From Procambarus clarkii (lineage: Eukaryota; Arthropoda; Malacostraca; Decapoda; Cambaridae), in NCBI RefSeq assembly GCF_040958095.1, contig NC_091185.1, forward strand, positions 15,014,666-15,078,665: a stretch of 64,000 bases of DNA. The letters are read 5' to 3'. The notes beneath the pieces are model-generated. The model did no database searches. It saw only the letters and a program-made list of their open reading frames with translations, and was not told where the DNA came from. The translations under genes and the position numbers were made by a program. This document shows, piece after piece, positions 26,867 to 37,796 of the stretch (the first letter of the stretch is position 1; each line of letters starts with the position of its first letter).

Positions 26867-26959
26867 CAGATGTTTGCAGGGGCATGTGTCACAGTTACAA
26901 ATGTTTCCAGCCGCACATATCACGGTTCCAGGTGTTTACCTCTGTATGTATCACAGCTC
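26867..26959. repeat. Three decayed 31-bp units beside the 27-bp array
   Basis: Units start at 26,867, 26,898 and 26,929, exactly 31 bp apart, and share a 'c-agatgttt' start and a 'tatcac-g-t' end while differing in the middle. They align with the 27-bp unit if four bases are lost from the centre. They may therefore be remnants of an older, longer unit that the homogenised array replaced. Confidence 0.6.
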
Positions 26960-27011
26960 TAGACAATTCTGGATGTAGATATCTTTATCCCAGATGTATT
27001 CAGATCAACGA

Positions 27012-27017
27012 TTTATT
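27012..27017 (-). promoter_or_regulatory. Candidate polyadenylation signal of the channel gene
   Basis: The minus strand reads AATAAA here, 68 bases past the channel stop codon at 27,085. This is a plausible position for a short 3' UTR, with cleavage expected near 26,990. Confidence 0.6.
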
Positions 27018-27084
27018 CTACCTTATTATTCCTTCTTGGAATAATCAGTTCTGGACTTCTGAATAATCAGTGTTGGACTGTGAT

Positions 27085-27456
27085 CTAGTGAGAGAATATA
27101 TTGAAAGTAAACACAGAGGCAAATGAGAGCAGCATAACGCTGGTGGTGACGAAGAAGAACTTGAGTAAGAAGCTGTTGACCCTCACAGCTCTTGTGTTGC
27201 TAGCGAGTTTAAGGGAGTCGTTGAAGGGTCCCTTGGTGGCTCCCGCCGGCGTCACCGTGACAAGGGTCGAAGGGCATGTCAGGCGCAGCACCTCGATGTA
27301 CACCAGAGCCATGATGATGATGAAAACTTCGGAAATAAGCGCAACGAACCACACGTCGATAAGCTTGAGGTAGGCAGTCTTGGGGATGGAGCCACTGGTC
27401 TGCGTGAAGAACGTCGCCAACACCAGGAGCGCCGTCAGAGACACCATCACGCGGTC
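27085..27456 (-). CDS. Cys-loop ligand-gated ion channel, last exon (M2-M4)
   Basis: This is the terminal coding exon of a pentameric ligand-gated ion channel subunit, a plasma-membrane receptor of the Cys-loop superfamily. It encodes 123 residues and a TAG stop. It begins with DRVMVSLTALLVLATFF, the M2 pore helix (residues about 4-24 of the exon). Then come SIPKTAYLKLIDVW, the usual M2-M3 linker, M3 (about 35-57), an unusually short cytoplasmic loop of about 40 residues, and M4 (about 97-121). The acceptor on the minus strand is a pyrimidine-containing tract ending CTTGCAG just before GAC at 27,456. The upstream exon at 37,797-37,913 joins in phase 0. The residues before M2 (FE|DRV) are acidic and lack the Pro-Ala-Arg typical of many anion channels, so selectivity is uncertain. 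Frame and motifs are intact, so it is probably a working gene; the subfamily is not resolved. Confidence 0.9.
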   Translation of the reverse strand, partial: DRVMVSLTALLVLATFFTQTSGSIPKTAYLKLIDVWFVALISEVFIIIMALVYIEVLRLTCPSTLVTVTPAGATKGPFNDSLKLASNTRAVRVNSFLLKFFFVTTSVMLLSFASVFTFNIFSH

Positions 27457-27633
27457 CTGCAAGTTTAGTATCTTATTCTTACATAAAATAAAACGCCATT
27501 TATGAGCGCTATTAAAGCACGGATAAAAAATACTGAATATAAATGTGTCACACTTCACTCAGGATAATTATTAGGAAATAAGTAAATAACCGGGAATTTG
27601 CGTTACTGTAATTTTGGTTCTGATTCTGTTGAT

Positions 27634-30600
27634 TTTGTTGTGTCGCTTGGTGTTGTGTTGACTGTGTTGTATACCCTGGTGTTGTGTGGCCTGTGTTGTA
27701 TACCCTGGTGTTGTGTGGCCTGTGTTGTATACCCTGGTGTTGTGTGGCCTGTGTTGTATACCCTGGTGTTGTGTGGCCTGTGTTGTATACCCTGGTGTTG
27801 TGTGGCCTGTGTTGTATACCCTGGTGTTGTGTGGCCTGTGTTGTATACCCTGGTGTTGTGTTGACTGTGTTGTATACCCTGGTGTTGTGTGGCCTGTGTT
27901 GTATACCCTGGTGTTGTGTGGCCTGTGTTGTATACCCTGGTGTTGTGTGGCCTGTGTTGTATACCCTGGTGTTGTGTGGCCTGTGTTGTATACCCTGGTG
28001 TTGTGTGGCCTGTGTTGTATACCCTGGTGTTGTGTGGCCTGTGTTGTATACCCTGGTGTTGTGTGGCCTGTGTTGTATACCCTGGTGTTGTGTGGCCTGT
28101 GTTGTATACCCTGGTGTTGTGTGGCCTGTGTTGTATACCCTGGTGTTGTGTGGCCTGTGTTGTATACCCTGGTGTTGTGTGGCCTGTGTTGTATACCCTG
28201 GTGTTGTGTGGCCTGTGTTGTATACCCTGGTGTTGTGTGGCCTGTGTTGTATACCCTGGTGTTGTGTGGCCTGTGTTGTATACCCTGGTGTTGTGTGGCC
28301 TGTGTTGTATACCCTGGTGTTGTGTGGCCTGTGTTGTATACCCTGGTGTTGTGTGGCCTGTGTTGTATACCCTGGTGTTGTGTGGCCTGTGTTGTATACC
28401 CTGGTGTTGTGTGGCCTGTGTTGTATACCCTGGTGTTGTGTGGCCTGTGTTGTATACCCTGGTGTTGTGTGGCCTGTGTTGTATACCCTGGTGTTGTGTG
28501 GCCTGTGTTGTATACCCTGGTGTTGTGTGGCCTGTGTTGTATACCCTGGTGTTGTGTGGCCTGTGTTGTATACCCTGGTGTTGTGTGGCTTGTGTTGTAT
28601 ACCCTGGTGTTGTGTGGCCTGTGTTGTATACCCTGGTGTTGTGTGGCCTGTGTTGTATACCCTGGTGTTGTGTGGCCTGTGTTGTATACCCTGGTGTTGT
28701 GTGGTCTGTGTTGTATACCCTGGTGTTGTGTGGCCTGTGTTGTATACCCTGGTGTTGTGTGGCCTGTGTTGTATACCCTGGTGTTGTGTGGCCTGTGTTG
28801 TATACCCTGGTGTTGTGTGGCCTGTGTTGTATACCCTGGTGTTGTGTGGCCTGTGTTGTATACCCTGGTGTTGTGTGGCCTGTGTTGTATACCCTGGTGT
28901 TGTGTGGCCTGTGTTGTATACCCTGGTGTTGTGTGGCCTGTGTTGTATACCCTGGTGTTGTGTGGCCTGTGTTGTATACCCTGGTGTTGTGTGGCCTGTG
29001 TTGTATACCCTGGTGTTGTGTGGCCTGTGTTGTATACCCTGGTGTTGTGTGGCCTGTGTTGTATACCCTGGTGTTGTGTGGCCTGTGTTGTATTCCCTGG
29101 TGTTGTGTGGCCTGTGTTGTATACCCTGGTGTTGTGTGGCCTGTGTTGTAACACCTGGTGTTGTGTGGCCTGTGTTGTATACCCTGGTGTTGTGTGGCCT
29201 GTGTTGTAACACCTGGTGTTGTGTGGCCTGTGTTGTATACCCTGGTGTTGTGTGGCCTGTGTTGTAACACCTGGTGTTGTGTGGCCTGTGTTGTAACACC
29301 TGGTGTTGTGTGGCCTGTGTTGTATACCCTGGTGTTGTGTGGCCTGTGTTGTAACACCTGGTGTTGTGTGGCCTGTGTTGTATACCCTGGTGTTGTGTGG
29401 CCTGTGTTGTAACACCTGGTGTTGTGTGGCCTGTGTTGTATACCCTGGTGTTGTGTGGCCTGTGTTGTATACCCTGATGTTGTGTGGCCTGTGTTGTATA
29501 CCCTGGGGTTGTGTGGCCTGTGTTGTATACCCTGGTGTTGTGTGGCCTGTGTTGTATACCCTGGTGTTGTGTGGCCTGTGTTGTAACACCTGGTGTTGTG
29601 TGGCCTGTGTTGTATACCCTGGTGTTGTGTGGCCTGTGTTGTATACCCTGGTGTTGTGTGGCCTGTGTTGTAACACCTGGTGTTGTGTGGCCTGTGTTGT
29701 ATACCCTGGTGTTGTGTGGCCTGTGTTGTAACACCTGGTGTTGTGTGGCCTGTGTTGTATACCCTGGTGTTGTGTGGCCTGTGTTGTAACACCTGGTGTT
29801 GTGTGGCCTGTGTTGTATACCCTGGTGTTGTGTGGCCTGTGTTGTATACCATGGTGTTGTGTGGCCTGTGTTGTAACACCTGGTGTTGTGTGGCCTGTGT
29901 TGTATACCCTGGTGTTGTGTGGCCTGTGTTGTATACCCTGGTGTTGTGTGGCCTGTGTTGTAACACCTGGTGTTGTGTGGCCTGTGTTGTATACCCTGGT
30001 GTTGTGTGGCCTGTGTTGTATACCCTGGTGTTGTGTGGCCTGTGTTGTATACCCTGGTGTTGTGTGGCCTGTGTTGTATACCCTGGTGTTGTGTGGCCTG
30101 TGTTGTATACCCTGGTGTTGTGTGGCCTGTGTTGTCTCACCTGGTGTTGTGTTGACTGTGTTGTATACCCTGGTGTTGTGTGGCCTGTGTTGTATACCCT
30201 GGTGTTGTGTGGCCTGTGTTGTATACCCTGGTGTTGTGTGGCCTGTGTTGTATACCATGGTGTTGTGTTGACTGTGTTGTAACACCTGGTGTTGTGTGGC
30301 CTGTGTTGTCTCAACTGGTGTTGTGTGGCCAGTGTTGTATACCCTGGTGTTGTGTGGCCTGTGTTGTAACACCTGGTGTTGTGTGGCCTGTGTTGTATAC
30401 CCTGGTGTTGTGTGGCCTGTGTTGTATACCCTGGTGTTGTGTGGTCTGTGTTGTATACCCTGGTGTTGTGTGGCCTGTGTTGTATACTCTGGTGTTGTGT
30501 GGCCTGTGTTGTATGCCCTGGTGTTGTGTGGCCTGTGTTGTATACCCTGGTGTTGTGTGGCCTGTGTTGTATACCCTGGTGTTGTGTTGACTGTGTTGTA

Positions 30601-33600
30601 TCACCTGGTGTTGTGTTGACTGTGTTGTAACACCTGGTGTTGTGTTGACTGTGTTGTAACACCTGGTGTTGTGTTGACTGTGTTGTAACACCTGGTGTTG
30701 TGTGGACTCTGTTGTATCACCTGGTGTTGTGTTGACTGTGTTGTATCACCTGGTGTTGTGTTGACTGTGTTGTATCACCTGGTGTTGTGTGGCCTGTGTT
30801 GTATACCCTGGTGTTGTGTGGCCTGTGTTGTATACCCTGGTGTTGTGTTGGAACACCTGGTGTTGTGTGGACTCTGTTGTATCACCTGGTGTTGTGTTGT
30901 AACACCTGGTGTTGTGTGGACTCTGTTGTATCACCTGGTGTTGTGTGGCCTGTGTTGTATACCCTGGTGTTGTGTGGCCTGTGTTGTAACACCTGGTGTT
31001 GTTTGGCCTGTGTTGTATACCCTGGTGTTGTGTGGCCTGTGTTGTATACCCTGGTGTTGTGTGGCCTGTGTTGTAACACCTGGTGTTGTGTGGCCTGTGT
31101 TGTATACCCTGGTGTTGTGTGGCCTGTGTTGTATACCCTGGTGTTGTGTGGCCTGTGTTGTATACCCTGGTGTTGTGAGGCCTGTGTTGTATACCCTGGT
31201 GTTGTGTGGCCTGTGTTGTAACACCTGGTGTTGTGTGGCCTGTGTTGTATCACCTGGTGTTGTGTGGCCTGTGTTGTATACCCTGGTGTTGTGTGGCCTG
31301 TGTTGTAACACCTGGTGTTGTGTGGCCTGTGTTGTATACCCTGGTGTTGTGTGGCCTGTGTTGTAACACCTGGTGTTGTGTGGCCTGTGTTGTATACCCT
31401 GGTGTTGTGTGGCCTGTGTTGTAACACCTGGTGTTGTGTGGCCTGTGTTGTATACCCTGGTGTTGTGTGGCCTGTGTTGTAACACCTGGTGTTGTGTGGC
31501 CTGTGTTGTATACCCTGGTGTTGTGTGGCCTGTGTTGTAACACCTGGTGTTATGTGGCCTGTGTTGTATACCCTGGTGTTGTGTGGCCTGTGTTGTATAC
31601 CCTGATGTTGTGTGGCCTGTGTTGTATACCCTGGGGTTGTGTGGCCTGTGTTGTATACCCTGGTGTTGTGTGGCCTGTGTTGTATACCCTGGTGTTGTGT
31701 GGCCTGTGTTGTAACACCTGGTGTTGTGTGGCCTGTGTTGTATACCCTGGCGTTGTGTGGCCTGTGTTGTATACCCTGGTGTTGTGTGGCCTGTGTTGTA
31801 ACACCTGGTGTTGTGTGGCCTGTGTTGTATACCCTGGTGTTGTGTGGCCTGTGTTGTAACACCTGGTGTTGTGTGGCCTGTGTTGTATACCCTGGTGTTG
31901 TGTGGCCTGTGTTGTAACACCTGGTGTTGTGTGGCCTGTGTTGTATACCCTGGTGTTGTGTGGCCTGTGTTGTATACCCTGGTGTTGTGTGGCCTGTGTT
32001 GTAACACCTGGTGTTGTGTGGCCTGTGTTGTATACCCTGGTGTTGTGTGGCCTGTGTTGTATACCCTGGTGTTGTGTGGCCTGTGTTGTAACACCTGGTG
32101 TTGTGTGGCCTGTGTTGTATACCCTGGTGTTGTGTGGCCTGTGTTGTATACCCTGGTGTTGTGTGGCCTGTGTTGTATACCCTGGTGTTGTGTGGCCTGT
32201 GTTGTATACCCTGGTGTTGTGTGGCCTGTGTAGTATACCCTGGTGTTGTGTGGCCTGTGTTGTATACCCTGGTGTTGTGTGGCCTGTGTTGTCTCACCTG
32301 GTGTTGTGTTGACTGTGTTGTATACCCTGGTGTTGTGTGGCCTGTGTTGTATACCCTGGTGTTGTGTGGCCTGTGTTGTATACCCTGGTGTTGTGTGGCC
32401 TGTGTTGTATACCATGGTGTTGTGTTGACTGTGTTGTAACACCTGGTGTTGTGTGGCCTGTGTTGTCTCAACTGGTTTTGTGTGGCCAGTGTTGTATACC
32501 CTGGTGTTGTGTGGCCTGTGTTGTAACACCTGGTGTTGTGTGGCCTGTGTTGTATACCCTGGTGTTGTGTGGCCTGTGTTGTATACCCTGGTGTTGTGTG
32601 GTCTGTGTTGTATACCCTGGTGTTGTGTGGCCTGTGTTGTATACCCTGGTGTTGTGTGGCCTGTGTTGTATGCCCTGGTGTTGTGTGGCCTGTGTTGTAT
32701 ACCCTGGTGTTGTGTGGCCTGTGTTGTATACCCTGGTGTTGTGTTGACTGTGTTGTATCACCTGGTGTTGTGTTGACTGTGTTGTAACACCTGGTGTTGT
32801 GTTGACTGTGTTGTAACACCTGGTGTTGTGTTGACTGTGTTGTAACACCTGGTGTTGTGTGGACTCTGTTGTATCACCTGGTGTTGTGTTGACTGTGTTG
32901 TATCACCTGGTGTTGTGTTGACTGTGTTGTATCACCTGGTGTTGTGTGGCCTGTGTTGTATACCCTGGTGTTGTGTGGCCTGTGTTGTATACCCTGGTGT
33001 TGTGTTGTAACACCTGGTGTTGTGTGGACTCTGTTGTATCACCTGGTGTTGTGTGGCCTGTGTTGTATCACCTGGTGTTGTGTTGTAACACCTGGTGTTG
33101 TGTGGACTCTGTTGTATCACCTGGTGTTGTGTGGCCTGTGTTGTATACCCTGGTGTTGTGTGGCCTGTGTTGTAACACCTGGTGTTGTTTGGCCTGTGTT
33201 GTATACCCTGGTGTTGTGTGGCCTGTGTTGTATACCCTGGTGTTGTGTGGCCTGTGTTGTAACACCTGGTGTTGTGTGGCCTGTGTTGTATACCCTGGTG
33301 TTGTGTGGCCTGTGTTGTATACCCTGGTGTTGTGTGGCCTGTGTTGTATACCCTGGTGTTGTGTGGCCTGTGTTGTATACCCTGGTGTTGTGTGGCCTGT
33401 GTTGTAACACCTGGTGTTGTGTGGCCTGTGTTGTATCACCTGGTGTTGTGTGGCCTGTGTTGTATACCCTGGTGTTGTGTGGCCTGTGTTGTATACCCTG
33501 GTGTTGTGTTGACTGTGTTGTATCACCTGGTGTTGTGTTGACTGTGTTGTATCACCTCGTGTTGTGTGGCCTGTGTTGTAACACCTGGTGTTGTGTTGAC

Positions 33601-35544
33601 TGTGTTGTATCACCTGGTGTTGTGTTGACTGTGTTGTATCACCTGGTGTTGTGTTGACCGTGTTGTATCACCTGGTGTTGTGTGGCCTGTGTTGTATACC
33701 CTGGTGTTGTGTTGACTGTGTTGTATACCCTGGTGTTGTGTTGACTGTGTTGTATCACCTCGTGTTGTGTGGCCTGTGTTGTAACACCTGGTGTTGTGTG
33801 GCCTGTGTTGTATACCCTGGTGTTGTGTTGATTGTGTTGTATCACCTGGTGTTGTGTGGACTGTGTTGTATCACCTGGTGTTGTGTTGACCGTGTTGTAT
33901 CACCTGGTGTTGTGTGGCCTGTGTTGTATACCCTGGTGTTGTGTTGACTGTGTTGTATACCCTGGTGTTGTGTTGACTGTGTTGTATACCCTGGTGTTGT
34001 GTGGCCTGTGTTGCATACCCTGGTGTTGTGTTGTAACACCTGGTGTTGTGTGGCCTGTATTGTATCACCTGGTGTTGTGTTGACTGTGTTGTAACACCTG
34101 GTGTTGTGTTGACTGTGTTGTATCACCTGGTGTTGTGTGGCCTGTGTTGTATCACCTGGTGTTGTGTGGCCTAAGTTGTATCACCTGGTGTTGTGTTGAC
34201 TGTGTTGTATCACCTGGTGTTGTGTTGACTGTGTTGTATCACCTGGTGTTGTGTGGCCTGTGTTGAATCACCTGGTGTTGTGTTGACTGTGTTGTAACAC
34301 CTGGTGTTGTGTGGCCAGTGTTATATCACCTGGTGTTGTGTGGCCTGTGTTGTATCACCTGGTGTTGTGTTGACTGTGTTGTAACACCTGGTGTTGTGTG
34401 GCCAGTGTTATATCACCTGGTGTTGTGTGGCCTGTGTTGTATCACCTGGTGTTGTGTGGCCTGTGTTGTATCACCTGGTGTTGTGTTGACTGTGTTGTAT
34501 CACCTGGTGTTGTGTTGACTGTGTTGTATCACCTGGTGTTGTGTTGACCGTGTTGTATCACCTGGTGTTGTGTGGCCTGTGTTGTATCACCTGGTGTTGT
34601 GTGGCCTGTGTTGTATCACCTGGTGTTGTGTTGACTGTGTTGTATCACCTGGTGTTGTGTTGACTGTGTTGTATCACCTGGTGTTGTGTTGACTGTGTTG
34701 TATCACCTTGTGTTGTGTTGACTGTGTTGTATCACCTGGTGTTGTGTGGCCTGTGTTGTAACACCTGGTGTTGTGTTGATTGTGTTGTACCACCTGGTGT
34801 TGTGTTGACTGTGTTGTATCACCTGGTGTTGTGTTGACTGTGTTGTATCACCTGGTGTTGTGTGGCCTAAGTTGTATCACCTGGTGTTGTGTTGACTGTG
34901 TTGTATCACCTGGTGTTGTGTGGCCTGTGTTGTATCACCTGGTGTTGTGTGGCCTAAGTTGTATCACCTGGTGTTGTGTTGACTGTGTTGTATCACCTGG
35001 TGTTGTGTGGCCTGTGTTGTATCACCTGGTGTTGTGTGGCCTAAGTTGTATCACCTGGTGTTGTGTTGACTGTGTTGTATCACCTGGTGTTGTGTTGACT
35101 GTGTTGTATCACCTCGTGTTGTGTGGCCTGTGTTGTAACACCTGGTGTTGTGTTGACTGTGTTGTATCACCTGGTGTTGTGTTGACTGTGTTGTATCACC
35201 TGGTGTTGTGTTGACTGTGTTGTAACACCTGGTGTTGTGTTGACTGTGTTGTATCACCTGGTGTTGTGTTGACTGTGTTGTATCACCTGGTGTTGTGTTG
35301 ACTGTGTTGTATCACCTGGTGTTGTGTTGACTGTGTTGTATCACCTGGTGTTGTGTGGACTATGTTATATCACCTGGTGTTGTGTGGCCTGTGTTGTATC
35401 ACCTGGTGTTGTGTTGACTGTGTTGTATCACCTGGTGTTGTGTTGACTGTGTTGTATCACCTGGTGTTGTGTTGACTGTGTTAGATCACCTGGTGTTTTG
35501 TGGACTCTGTTGTATCACCTGGTGTTGTGTTGACTGTGTTGTAT
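27634..35544. repeat. 29-bp minisatellite filling the channel intron
   Basis: Roughly 270 head-to-tail units of 29 bp occupy 7.9 kb (example unit 27,663-27,691). Three main variants differ at two sites: 'tataccctgg' with 'tgtggcc', 'taacacctgg' with 'tgtggcc', and 'tatcacctgg' with 'tgttgac'. The first dominates 27.6-29.1 kb, the first two alternate through 29.1-33.4 kb, and the third dominates 33.5-35.5 kb. Because 29 is not divisible by three, the frame rotates every unit. The first variant has no stop in any of the six frames, which yields spurious frames of up to 1,019 codons on the minus strand. It would be transcribed as part of the channel pre-mRNA. Confidence 0.97.
29460..33010. repeat. 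2.1-kb duplication inside the 29-bp array
   Basis: Rare unit variants recur in the same order. 'accctgatgttg' followed by 'accctggggttg' is at 29,471 and 31,599 (offset 2,128). 'tgtctcaactgg' is at about 30,308 and 32,465, and 'tatgccctgg' near 30,511 and 32,668 (offset 2,157). The change in offset is one 29-bp unit. A block of about 1.5 kb was therefore duplicated within the array and later gained or lost one unit. Confidence 0.75.
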
Positions 35545-35559
35545 CGTATCAAAATAGTA

Positions 35560-37045
35560 ACGTTTAAATCAGTCTATATAGCTCCTCTACACAAGTGACG
35601 GAACAAAGTATTGGTAAAGGACTATAAACCAGCCTCACAAACTCATCACATAATAAAAGTTTTTGAGAGCTTAATCATGAGTCAGATCACCAGATGTATG
35701 GAGATCAATAATCTCCACTACTCTGGTCAACATGGATATAGACCAGAAAGATCATGGATTTCGCTGATTCTCGACCTCTGTGACAAAATCTCTGATGCAT
35801 TAGAAAATTCAGATGTGGTATACACAGACGTTTCAGAGGCACTTGATATATGCGACCATGGAGAGGTAGCCCACAAAATGAGGTCAGTAGTAATAACAGG
35901 TAAAGAGGGCGATGGATATTCAATTTCCTGTCAAACTGAATGAAATGAGTAACAGCAACCAGATAATTTAAGCGCAGTTGCAAGCTCTGTAACTCGAGGC
36001 ACGATCCTTTGCACCACTGCTTTACCTTAATCTCATACCAGATATAAACAAAAAGACAAGTAACACCGTGTCATCTTTAGCAAGTGGCGTCAAAATAAGC
36101 ATGAAAATGACTTCTGTAGAAGACATTGAAAAGCCTCAAGCTGATATTAATAAAGCTTTCGATTGGACAGCAGAAAATAGCATGATGTTTAACATAAATA
36201 AATTCCAGGTACTTAGGTATGGTAAAAATTAAGACCTTAATCAAAATACAGGGAAAAAACGCAATCATTGTGCCCATAGTAGGTAAGCAACATGTAAAGG
36301 ATCTAGGAATAATGATGCCTGACGACCTAATGTTTAGGGAGCATTACCAAGCAAATATAGCCTCAGTTAGAAAAAATTAGAACATGGATTACGAAAACCT
36401 TCAAATCCAGGGATACCATCACAATGGTTGTACTATTCAAATCATTTGTGCTGTCCCGTCTTGAGTACTGCTCGATACTCACTACCCACTTCAGAGCAGG
36501 AGAGATTTCTGAGATAAAGGAAATAAAGAAAACATTTACGGTATGCATAGACACCATGAAGCACTTAAATTATTGGGATCATCTCTATGCTCTCCAAATG
36601 TATTATAGACGAGATATAATATAGACATGGAAAATACTAGAGGGGGCCATATCCCAAATCTACACAGTAAAATAACCCCATACTAGAGTGAACGATATGG
36701 AAGAAAATGTAGAATAAAACCAGTGAAGAGCAGGGGTGCCATTGGCACAATCATAGAACACTGTATAAATATCAGAGGTCCACGGTTGTTCAACATCCTT
36801 CCAGAGAGTATATAAAATATTGCTGGAACAACCGTGGACATCTTCAAGAGAAAACTAGATAATTTTCTCCAAGGAGAAAACTGGTCATTTTTTTAAGAAG
36901 TGCCGGACCAACTAGGCAGCAGGGGATATGTTGGCCTGGCGGGCCATCCAATCAAGAGCCTGTTGGTCCAAGCTCTCACAAGACAAGCCTGGCCCCGGGG
37001 TGGGCTTGGTTCGTCAAGACCTTGTTGAAAACTTTAAGAAATATT
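35560..37045 (+). mobile_element. Degenerate non-LTR retrotransposon (RT to 3' end)
   Basis: Right after the minisatellite, the + strand encodes a reverse transcriptase remnant. KVFESLIMSQITRCMEINNL and SGQHGYRPERSW (about 35,660-35,760) match the fingers region, and VVYTDVSEALD is motif A with its aspartates. Reading continues in other frames: FDWTAENSMMFN near 36,160, LFKSFVLSRLEYC near 36,430, and RGPRLFNILPESI then TVDIFKRKLDNFL near 36,780-36,870, the usual C-terminal end of this LINE type. Motif C, expected as ADD, reads ASG at 36,080-36,088. Several stops and frameshifts are present. It is dead, 5'-truncated, and in the channel intron, antisense to the gene. Confidence 0.85.
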
Positions 37046-37216
37046 AAATGTATATTAATTCAAACGATTTTACCCCCATATAATCAAAATGCTTGTTTTC
37101 ATTATGTGGAAGATGTTTTGAACATCTTACTAGAGGAAATTCTAAGTAATGACACATATACATTTATAAATAACTGAGAAAAATAAGTGTTTTTAAATAC
37201 GTGCTTTACATTGCTT

Positions 37217-37309
37217 GCATTGTTGCTGTTTGTCTTCCTGCGTATAGGCATTGTTGCTGTTTGTCTTCCTGCGTATAGGCATTGTTGCTGTTTGTTTTCC
37301 GGTGTATAA
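37217..37309. repeat. 31-bp unit repeated three times
   Basis: Three copies start at 37,217, 37,248 and 37,279 with the core 'gcattgttgctgtttgt'. The third has diverged. The array is small and lies in the channel intron. Confidence 0.85.
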
Positions 37310-37796
37310 ACATTGTATAAAATGTAAGTTTAATAGTTCAGTCTTGACTTAAGGTAGCTGGGTCTTATGGTTAGATTTTATAAGTATTTTGTTGTGTCTG
37401 GTGGTTCAGTCATGTTACGTTAAAAGGGCAGTTTATACTACAAATATAGTTTATGTATTAGCCATGGTATAGTTTGTTTGAAAGTACATAACACATCTTA
37501 CGCTCTAGCTCGTACGTCCAATAATCGACATTCACATGTTTATAATGTCTTCAAGAGCTAGAAGTGTTTTCCTTGTCATATATTATTGTATTAAAATGAG
37601 GATCGATTTTGTTTATATACTGTATACATATACAATTACAAGTAAATAAATAGCAATCAATACACATGCATGTGCAGGGTGAGAGTATCGCTAGTGCAAG
37701 CCCTCATGCACACTATTGCAGGCTCTAGCTAAGTGTGCAGCCGCCAGGAGTAGACAATACAATAACAAGAGTCAGCATGGGAGCCACAAGCAGGAC
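37310..37796. other. Intron sequence without recognised feature
   Basis: This AT-rich intron sequence lies between the small repeat and the M1 exon. I see no repeat, exon or RNA gene in it. Confidence 0.5.

Larger units (their letters stand above)
27457..37796 (-). other. 10.3-kb intron of the channel gene
   Basis: This interval separates the M1 exon from the M2-M4 exon. On the minus strand it starts with GTCCTG after the GAG codon and ends with CTTGCAG. The donor is a weak match to GTAAGT. A second GT nine bases on would add three residues (VLL) between M1 and M2, which fits the family less well. About 77% of the intron is the 29-bp minisatellite; most of the rest is a dead LINE and a small 31-bp triplicate. 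Confidence 0.8.

Noticed and set aside
26010..26978. A 322-codon + frame and a 240-codon minus frame (LEHLELNDE repeats) that look like a coiled-coil protein
   Set aside because: Both strands are open over the same 27-bp array, and the flanks show no splice or start evidence. Coding cannot be fully excluded but is not supported.
27684..29267. Plus-strand frames of 420-527 codons rich in Cys, Val and Leu
   Set aside because: Same cause: stop-free repeat unit with rotating frame, no start context or non-repeat sequence.
27548..30662. Minus-strand open frames of 728, 933 and 1,019 codons rich in His, Thr and Gln
   Set aside because: Three overlapping frames are all open because the 29-bp unit lacks stops. 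There is no unique domain, and the array lies in an intron.
1..35544. CRISPR-like array of short direct repeats
   Set aside because: Units are contiguous with no unique spacers, and the context is eukaryotic.
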